Below are positions 36,138-41,527 of a stretch of DNA of 41,527 nt, in pieces. The stretch covers positions 1 through 41,527 of the forward strand of contig JAJPJX010000082.1 of the NCBI GenBank assembly GCA_021324015.1, in the 5' to 3' direction. The notes beneath the pieces are model-generated. The model was not told where the DNA came from. It saw only the letters and a list, made by a program, of their open reading frames with translations, and ran no database searches. The DNA comes from Solibacteraceae bacterium (GTDB lineage Bacteria; Acidobacteriota; Terriglobia; Bryobacterales; Bryobacteraceae). Position 1 is the first letter of the stretch. Each line of letters starts with the position of its first letter. The translations under genes were made by a program, and so were the position numbers.

Positions 36138-37037
36138 ATGAGGGGCCTTACCATCGCTCGCGATTTCTTCACCTCCTGGGGCCACCCTTTCCTGAAGTCC
36201 TGCTTTCCCGGCCTGGCGGCCAGAATCGCCGCGGGAAGGTTTCTCGGCTCGGATGTGCTGGGTGGCGACGACGAGATCTCGTGCGATCACGACTGGGGCC
36301 CTCAGTTCGACCTCTTTCTCTCCGCCGCCGACTATGCAGCACTCGGGGAACGGCTCTCCCAGGCCATGAACGCGGCGGCGCCTAATCCATGGAACGGCTA
36401 TCGGCTAGCAGGCGCCGGTGACAAGAGCGTGCGCGTGGAGAGCATCCCGCAGTGGTTCAGCAAGTACCTCATGCTCGAACGGTTTCCTGTAAGCGCCGCG
36501 GATTGGCCGCCGTTCCACTTGGAGTCAACGCTCTACTTTCTTCGTCACGGAGAGCTTTGGGTGGATGCGACCGGAGAGTTCAGCATGTGGCGGACCTCGC
36601 TGCACGAGTATCCGGAGGAACGGCTGCGCGCCCGTCTGGCCGAAGAATGCTTTCGCGTTTGGCACCACGGCGAATACAATTTCGTTCAGCGCATGGCGCG
36701 CCGCCGCGACCCGATCGCGATTTCCATCTGTCTCGGTGAGTTCGTGACGGGGATCATGCGAATCGTGCTGCTGATGAGTCGGGACTTCGCCCCTTACTGG
36801 AAATGGCTGCCGTTCGAGTTCCGGAAGCGGGCGGAAGCCCAAGCCTACATCAATCTGCTGGAGGAACTCGTTTCCATCCGCGACATCGAGCGTCAGGTCC
36901 AAATTGTCCGGAGCCTCTGCGCCCTGGTTCATCAGGAGCTCATGGACGGAGGTTGGGTCACTGGACAGGATGCCAAACCCTACCTTCTGCCGCTGCTCAA
37001 CGACAAGATTGAACTCGAAGGCCCGAAACGCGACTGA
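36138..37037 (+). CDS. DUF4037 domain protein (nucleotidyltransferase-like)
   Basis: A 299-residue cytoplasmic protein. The family signature is clear: GSDVLGGDDEISCDHDWGPQ at 38-56, an acidic cluster (D44, D45, E46, D50, D52) resembling the metal-binding centre of nucleotidyltransferase folds. A C-terminal helical region follows (YWKWLPFEFRKRAEAQAYIN). No function is established for DUF4037; nucleotidyl transfer to a small molecule or a protein is the usual guess. It stands alone, with 266 bases before it and 680 after it, so no operon partner helps. ATG 36138 fits the family's N-terminal start. Confidence 0.85.
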   Translation: MRGLTIARDFFTSWGHPFLKSCFPGLAARIAAGRFLGSDVLGGDDEISCDHDWGPQFDLFLSAADYAALGERLSQAMNAAAPNPWNGYRLAGAGDKSVRVESIPQWFSKYLMLERFPVSAADWPPFHLESTLYFLRHGELWVDATGEFSMWRTSLHEYPEERLRARLAEECFRVWHHGEYNFVQRMARRRDPIAISICLGEFVTGIMRIVLLMSRDFAPYWKWLPFEFRKRAEAQAYINLLEELVSIRDIERQVQIVRSLCALVHQELMDGGWVTGQDAKPYLLPLLNDKIELEGPKRD

Positions 37038-37663
37038 GGTTGCTTGCGCTTATAGTAGCGAGCCGGCCATCGACCGCCCAACCGCCGCACCTGAGAATCT
37101 CCAGACGCCAGACCGATACATCTTCCGCGCGAAACGGTTGGGTTCGATTAATGGCGGAACCGACAGGGGTACGGTCTATCAAGTCGACGAGAAACGCGCG
37201 TCCCACCATTTGACCGCAATCGGCTCTGGCGGCCGGGCACAAGGCACCGTCGGCGACGACACGTCCGGGTGGATCCCCTGATGCTACCGCGTTTCTCGTT
37301 CCTGATCTGCCAGAACGGGACGTTCTGGCCCATGTCAGCCCGATCCGACCTTCGTACGAGTCGGGCGTTATACAATCCAGTGGATTGCTTCTGGTTTGCC
37401 CAAGACTACGGGCGCAACCCGAATCCGTCCCCCGTTCGGGAATTCGATCCAACAGTGGTGGGTTCTCCCCGAAATCCCATCGTGAGGGTCCGAGAATCAC
37501 GTCGGTAATGCATGCTCGACTCCTTCAAAATCGAGTTTTTGGCATCAGGCCTTAACAGGTTTCCAGTGATGCCGCAGCAATTGCGGAAGCCGGTTGATGG
37601 GAATGGGCGCCAATGCGAGAGCGGAGATCTTCGAACTAGGACTTCCCCTCTCGCCCTCTCCCC
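37038..37663. other. Gene-free stretch between DUF4037 and PadR genes
   Basis: About 630 bases without a supported gene; the open frames here have no protein-like character. It holds one long perfect inverted repeat (37309-37329, listed separately). The PadR promoter begins just after its end. Confidence 0.6.
37309..37329. repeat. Perfect 9-3-9 inverted repeat of unknown role
   Basis: GCCAGAACG at 37309-37317 and its exact complement CGTTCTGGC at 37321-37329, with GGA between. No T-run follows, so it is not an intrinsic terminator. The architecture equals that of the PadR operator at 37692-37712 but the sequence differs; it could be an operator for another regulator. Confidence 0.5.
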
Positions 37664-37692
37664 TTGCACTTCGACAAAAGATCCTCTATGCT
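37664..37692 (+). promoter_or_regulatory. Promoter of the PadR-ADOP operon
   Basis: TTGCAC at 37664-37669 and TATGCT at 37687-37692, 17 bases apart, each close to the sigma-70 consensus. The last base of the -10 box is the first base of the operator repeat, so a bound repressor would block polymerase directly. Confidence 0.65.
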
Positions 37693-37712
37693 CCCTGTAG
37701 AAGCTACAGGGA
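37692..37712 (+). promoter_or_regulatory. Inverted-repeat operator, probable PadR autoregulatory site
   Basis: TCCCTGTAG (37692-37700), spacer AAG, then the exact complement CTACAGGGA (37704-37712). It lies between the -10 box and the padR ATG and overlaps the ribosome site. PadR proteins are dimeric winged-helix repressors that usually bind such sites in their own promoters. Confidence 0.7.
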
Positions 37713-37719
37713 AGGAGAC

Positions 37720-38049
37720 ATGCCCGAACATATCGGTTTGCCGCAAGGTACACTCGATCTTTTGATCCTGCGCACGCTGGCTCTGGAGCCGCAGCACGGC
37801 TGGGGCATTTCCGAGCGGGTGCAGCAGATGTCGAGGGACGTTCTGCGCATCCAGCAGGGTTCCCTCTATCCGGCCTTGCACCGGCTACAGCGGCGCGGCT
37901 GGGTCAAGGCCCGCTGGGGGACCTCGGAGAACAACCGGCGCGCGAAGTACTACGAGCTCACCAAAGCCGGCCGCCGGCAGTTGACTGCCGAACAGGACAG
38001 CTGGCACAAGCTGGCCGCCGCGGTCGCTCAGGTGCTCGGACCGGCCTGA
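37720..38049 (+). CDS. PadR-family transcriptional regulator
   Basis: A 109-residue winged-helix protein. The family signature is complete: GLPQGTLDLLILRTLALEPQ at 6-25, HGWGISERVQ, IQQGSLYPALHRLQRRGWV (recognition helix and wing) and KYYELTKAGRRQL. I start at ATG 37720 (MPEHIGLPQGT) because AAGGAG lies immediately upstream, with a rather short spacing, and longer frames would cross the promoter and operator. It is the normal length for the short PadR-s2 type. In acidobacteria such regulators precede ADOP permease genes, and here the permease follows by 12 bases, so it most likely represses that operon and itself through the inverted repeat. The ligand is unknown. Confidence 0.93.
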   Translation: MPEHIGLPQGTLDLLILRTLALEPQHGWGISERVQQMSRDVLRIQQGSLYPALHRLQRRGWVKARWGTSENNRRAKYYELTKAGRRQLTAEQDSWHKLAAAVAQVLGPA

Positions 38050-38061
38050 GGAGTTTTCATC

Positions 38062-40701
38062 ATGTGGCAGGACCTCATGTTTCGCGCTCGCTCGCTTTTC
38101 CGGCCGCGCCAGGTCGAAGCCGAGCTGGACGACGAACTGCGCTTCCACGCCGAGCGGCAACTCGGCCAATACCTCGAATCCGGTATTACGCGCGAGGAGG
38201 CCCGACGCCGTGTCCGCCTCGAGTTCGGCGGTCTCGATCAGGTGAAAGAAGACTGCCGCGATGCCCGCGGCATTTCCCTGATCGAAACCCTGTGCCATGA
38301 CCTGCGCTACGGTCTGCGCACGCTGCGCAAGTCGCCGGGCTTCACCGCCGTGGCCCTCTTCACGCTGGCGCTCGGCATCGGCGCTAACACCGCCATCTTC
38401 TCAGTGATCTACGGTGTGCTGCTGCGCCCCCTGCCCTACCGCGATTCGGGCCGCCTAGTGATCCTCAACGAAACCAACCCTCGCGTCGGCATGGTCAGCG
38501 TGTCACAGATGAACTTCGAGGATTGGCGGCGCCAGAGCCACGCCTTCTCCGAATTGGCCTCGGTCTACGGCGTCCACTTCAACCTCTCCGGCCCGAAGCA
38601 GCCAGAGGGCATTTCGGGCATCGCCGTAACGCCCAACTTCCTGACCCTGTCTGGCATTGATCCCATTCTCGGTCGCGGCTTTTCCGCCTCGGAGGAGAAG
38701 GCGGGGACGCCGCCGGTGGCACTGCTGAGCTATCCGCTGTGGCAGTCGCGCTTCGGCGGCGACCCCAAAGCGCTTGGCAGCACCGTGTCGCTGGACGGCC
38801 GCGCCTACACGATGACCGGCGTGCTGCCTCCGGAGTTCCGCTGGGTGGAGCAGGTCGATGTCATCGAGCCGGTCGGCGTCCTCGCCACCAGGAATGATGG
38901 TTTCGAAACGCGCGGCAACCGCGGCGACATGATGGTGCTGGGGCGCCTGGGCCCGAACTCCAACCGGGAGCAGGCGCGGTCGGAGATGGAAGGTATCGCG
39001 GCGCGGCTGGCGCAGGCCTATCCCCTCGAAAACGCGCGCTGCGGCGTGATGCTCCGTCCCTTACGCGAAGTCTTCTCGGGCGATGTTCGGCCGGCCATCC
39101 TGGTGCTGCTAGGCGCGGTGGTGTTCGTGCTGCTGATTGCCTGCGCCAACGTGTCCAACCTGTTTCTGATGCGCGGTGCTGTGCGCTCGCGCGAGATGGC
39201 ACTGCGCATGGCCATCGGCGCCAGCCGCGGCCGTATTGCCGGACAGGTGCTCACCGAGGGCTTCCTGGTGGCCGTCCTGGGCGGCGCCGCGGGTATCGCG
39301 CTCGCTGGCATCAGGGGCATCTCGACCCTGATCCCGCGGGCTTCGCTGGCCGGTGCTTCCATCGGGATGAGCGGGCCGGTGCTGCTCTTTTCCGCCGCCG
39401 TCGTCCTGCTCTCAATGTTCGCTTTCGGGCTGGCTCCGGCGCTACATTCCACCAGCGCCAACCTGCAGTCGGAGTTGAAGGAAGGCGCCAAGGCCACTTT
39501 CGCCCGCGGGCGCGGCCGCTGGCGCGCTGTGCTGGCCAGCGCCGAAATCGCCTTTGCGCTTATCCTGCTGGTGGGCGCGGGCCTGATGATCCGCAGCCTC
39601 TACCGGCTGCTCTCGGTTGACTCCGGCTTCCGCGCCGGGCACGTGATAAAGCTGAATATGAGCCTGCGCACCGAACAATACGACAAGGATCCGGCCGTCC
39701 TCAACTTCTGGCAGAAGGTGCTGGACGGAGTGCGTGCCTTGCCCGGCGTGCGGTCGGCCGCCGTGGGCACCTCTCTTCCGCTCACTGACGATCATTGGCG
39801 CGACGACATCTGGGTGGAAGGCCAACCGGTGCCCGACGCGGCGAGCTTCCCGCATCCCGACATGCACGTGGTCAGTCCGGGCTTCCTCAGTACCATGGGC
39901 ATCCGGCTGCTGCACGGCCGCGCCTTCCTGGAGACGGACCGCGAGAACGCCCCGCTGGTGGTGCTGGTCAACGAAACGTTGGCGCGGCGGCTTTTCCCCG
40001 GCCGCGATCCGGTGGGCGGGCGAATCCAGCTCGGCCGCCCCAGGCCGGGGAGGCCGCACAAGTGGAGAACCATCGTGGGCGTGATGGCCGACACCAAAAT
40101 GTACGGCCTGGCGCAGCCAGCACGCATGGAAGTCTACCTTCCATACCGGCAGGATGCGTCGAACGGCATGGCGCTGGTGGTGAAATCGGCCGGCGATCCG
40201 GCCGCGCTGACGTCGGCCATCCATCGCGTGGTGGCGTCCATCGATAAGGACCAACCGATCGTCGGTGTTCAGACCCTGCAGCAGGTCATGAACGACCCCA
40301 TCTCGACGCGCCGGATCACGCTGATTCTGCTCAGCCTGTTCAGCGTGCTGGCGCTGGTGCTGTCGGCCATCGGGATCTACGGCGTGGTGTCGTACTCGGT
40401 GGCGCAGCGCTTCCGTGAGATAGGTATCCGCATGGCGTTGGGCGCGCAGAGGAGAGATGTGCGGCGACTGGTATTGGGTCAGGGCGCCAGGATTTCCGGC
40501 ATCGGCATCGCCATCGGCCTCGCGGCATCGCTTTTGCTGACCCGGCTGATGACGAAGCTGCTCTATTCGGTGAGCGCGGCCGATCCGGCCACCTTCCTAT
40601 TGGTGGCGCTGCTGCTGGCCCTGGTTGCACTGGCGGCATGCTACATCCCGGCGCGGCGCACTACGCGGGTGGATCCTTCGATCGCGCTGCGGCAGGATTA
40701 G
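38062..40701 (+). CDS. ADOP-family ABC transporter permease (MacB/FtsX-like)
   Basis: An 879-residue inner-membrane protein. The N-terminal ADOP segment (LDDELRFHAERQ, GITREEARRRVRLEFGG, residues 23-60) is specific to acidobacterial permeases. It is followed by a first transmembrane helix near 100-125 (GFTAVALFTLALGIGANTAI), a MacB-type periplasmic domain, a three-helix FtsX domain near 350-450, a second periplasmic domain, and a final FtsX domain (about 750-860). The duplicated layout matches the name acidobacterial duplicated orphan permease: no ATPase gene adjoins, so the nucleotide-binding partner must come from elsewhere. Export of a peptide, lipid or antibiotic is likely by analogy to MacB. 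GAGGAG at 38048-38053 precedes ATG 38062 and overlaps the padR stop. Confidence 0.93.
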   Translation: MWQDLMFRARSLFRPRQVEAELDDELRFHAERQLGQYLESGITREEARRRVRLEFGGLDQVKEDCRDARGISLIETLCHDLRYGLRTLRKSPGFTAVALFTLALGIGANTAIFSVIYGVLLRPLPYRDSGRLVILNETNPRVGMVSVSQMNFEDWRRQSHAFSELASVYGVHFNLSGPKQPEGISGIAVTPNFLTLSGIDPILGRGFSASEEKAGTPPVALLSYPLWQSRFGGDPKALGSTVSLDGRAYTMTGVLPPEFRWVEQVDVIEPVGVLATRNDGFETRGNRGDMMVLGRLGPNSNREQARSEMEGIAARLAQAYPLENARCGVMLRPLREVFSGDVRPAILVLLGAVVFVLLIACANVSNLFLMRGAVRSREMALRMAIGASRGRIAGQVLTEGFLVAVLGGAAGIALAGIRGISTLIPRASLAGASIGMSGPVLLFSAAVVLLSMFAFGLAPALHSTSANLQSELKEGAKATFARGRGRWRAVLASAEIAFALILLVGAGLMIRSLYRLLSVDSGFRAGHVIKLNMSLRTEQYDKDPAVLNFWQKVLDGVRALPGVRSAAVGTSLPLTDDHWRDDIWVEGQPVPDAASFPHPDMHVVSPGFLSTMGIRLLHGRAFLETDRENAPLVVLVNETLARRLFPGRDPVGGRIQLGRPRPGRPHKWRTIVGVMADTKMYGLAQPARMEVYLPYRQDASNGMALVVKSAGDPAALTSAIHRVVASIDKDQPIVGVQTLQQVMNDPISTRRITLILLSLFSVLALVLSAIGIYGVVSYSVAQRFREIGIRMALGAQRRDVRRLVLGQGARISGIGIAIGLAASLLLTRLMTKLLYSVSAADPATFLLVALLLALVALAACYIPARRTTRVDPSIALRQD

Positions 40702-41114
40702 CCGCGAGCGGAGAAAATCGCGTCGGGGGACGCTTCCCTCCGGCCCAGTTTCTTGCGCGTTAAGCGCTGGCCAGAGGAAAGGCTTGTGAACCGCGGGTGT
40801 CCCGCGGCGGCCTCGGTGCACCTTGGCGTAGTCGCGCCCCCGCAAGGGTACCAGTGCCGGGCGAGAGTACAGAAACACGCTAACGACAAGGACTGGAAAG
40901 CGCCAAAGCACGCGACGTCTCGATAGACCGATCTCCCATCCGCATCGTTTACCGATGAGTCCGAGCGGATAAGCGCCGATTCGTACACTGTCCCGATACG
41001 GGGTTCAGGGAAGTTGCACCAGGGCCTCACTGGAGTCGGATCCACGCGCAAGTTGACGGGAAGACACCTGATATTGACATTGGACGCCGCCCACGGGTGG
41101 GTTCGCGTAGTCGG
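40702..41114. other. Gene-free stretch after the ADOP gene
   Basis: About 410 bases with no supported gene, RNA or terminator. It leads into mobile-DNA fragments, so it may include the insertion boundary, but no clear repeat was found. Confidence 0.5.
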
Positions 41115-41429
41115 CTATTGAACCATCGCTGGCTCCGAGACTCCCGTCTTCGTCCGCTCTGCCTGCTCGCTCCACTTCTCGTCGGCAGCGCCCTGGCGCG
41201 CTGCAATCTCGTCAAGGGCGCGCCGCTTCGCCTCCATCCGCACGTGGGAGTAGCGGGGCAGCATGGCGCGCGAAACATGCCTGGCGATGCTCATGATCAC
41301 CTCATCGCCGGCGCCAGACTCGGCGAGTTCCGTGACCAGCGTGTGGCGGTCGTCGTGCCACCGGCCCTTCACGCCCGCCTTCTGGCGGACCTTGATCCAC
41401 GCCGTCTTGAACGAAGTGATTGGGCCTCC
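41115..41429 (-). pseudogene. C-terminal catalytic fragment of a tyrosine recombinase (phage-type integrase)
   Basis: The open stretch reads TSFKTAWIKVRQKAGVKGRW, then the box II motif HDDRHT (H-x-x-R-H), then IARHVSRAMLPRYSH, in which the histidine and the nucleophilic tyrosine are nine residues apart as in all integrases. The catalytic domain before KTAW, including the first arginine, and the whole N-terminal DNA-binding domain are missing: an in-frame stop at 41430-41432 belongs to a different gene tail. It is therefore a remnant and cannot recombine DNA. It shows that an integrative element was once present here, possibly the one linked to the tRNA-Pro fragment at 13.9 kb, though nothing ties the two directly. 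Confidence 0.75.
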
Positions 41430-41525
41430 TCAGCAGAATCTGTGGGTTGATTCTGGCTCCGGCAATCGTCCCAAGTTGTGATACAGCGCGATTTCCATGG
41501 CCTCATAGGTGCGAAAGCCGTAGGA
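41430..41525 (-). mobile_element. Possible transposase C-terminal tail (runs off the window)
   Basis: Thirty-one codons open from the window edge to TGA at 41430-41432, reading SYGFRTYEAMEIALYH and ending PESTHRFC. The YGFRTYEAMEIALYHxLG pattern with a C-terminal THxF resembles the ends of some IS transposases (ISL3-like, from memory). The rest lies outside the window, so this is tentative. It abuts the integrase fragment in the same frame. Confidence 0.4.
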
Positions 41526-41527
41526 TC

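Noticed and set aside
36997-37500. A 167-codon minus-strand frame in the gap before padR
   Set aside because: It has no recognisable domain, no ribosome site and an arginine/glycine-rich composition expected by chance.
1-41527. CRISPR array, rRNA genes, replication origin
   Set aside because: No regularly spaced repeats, rRNA-like segments or clusters of DnaA-box-like sites were noticed in the intergenic regions.

Overview
The window is GC-rich bacterial chromosome, most likely from an acidobacterium of the Bryobacterales/Solibacter group. The basis is the gene content: three Oar-type TonB-dependent receptors of about 1,070-1,090 residues with an N-terminal carboxypeptidase-regulatory-like domain, a secreted protein with the 'Solibacter' TIGR03437 domain, a PadR regulator paired with an ADOP-type ABC permease, and a DUF1501 / DUF1549-DUF1553 cassette. 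No rRNA, complete tRNA or CRISPR array was seen.

Layout. (1) 1-13.9 kb is a probable glycan (deoxysugar) utilisation region: a partial Gfo/Idh/MocA oxidoreductase, a secreted Asp-box protein, a TonB-dependent receptor with its own promoter, two tandem GH106-like (alpha-L-rhamnosidase-type) hydrolases, an L-fucose/L-arabinose isomerase-like protein and, convergent to them, a secreted GH172 (DUF2961) enzyme. Receptor, hydrolases and isomerase are packed with stop/start overlaps or tiny gaps. The first GH106-like gene is split over two frames. (2) 13.9-16.5 kb is an inserted defence cassette: a 3' fragment of a tRNA-Pro gene, two imperfect direct repeats, a broken small nuclease-like gene, and a methyltransferase / PaeR7I(XhoI)-family endonuclease pair. 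(3) 16.9-18.8 kb holds an enolase-superfamily enzyme lacking the usual second catalytic lysine, translationally coupled to a creatininase-family amidohydrolase. (4) 26.4 down to 18.8 kb (minus strand) is one tight operon: amidohydrolase, secreted PPC-like protein, haem-motif DUF1549/DUF1553 protein, DUF1501 protein, MFS transporter. (5) 26.4-33.8 kb has two closely related TonB-dependent receptors, each behind a good sigma-70-type promoter, with a higBA toxin-antitoxin module between them in which both genes are frameshifted. (6) 33.8-40.7 kb has the TIGR03437/DUF11 secreted protein, a DUF4037 protein, and the PadR-ADOP pair with promoter and overlapping 9-3-9 operator. (7) The right edge carries mobile-DNA debris: the catalytic end of a tyrosine recombinase and a transposase-like tail.

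How it fits together (inference): the left half imports and breaks down a deoxysugar-containing glycan; the 18.8-26.4 kb operon is a conserved but functionally undefined secreted/cytochrome-like system, here with its own transporter and next to a divergent receptor; the restriction-modification cassette is a horizontal insertion at a tRNA-derived site. Three one-gene frameshifts (near 6.19, 30.07 and 30.18 kb) mean that either several genes are decaying or the assembly holds small indel errors; raw reads would decide.
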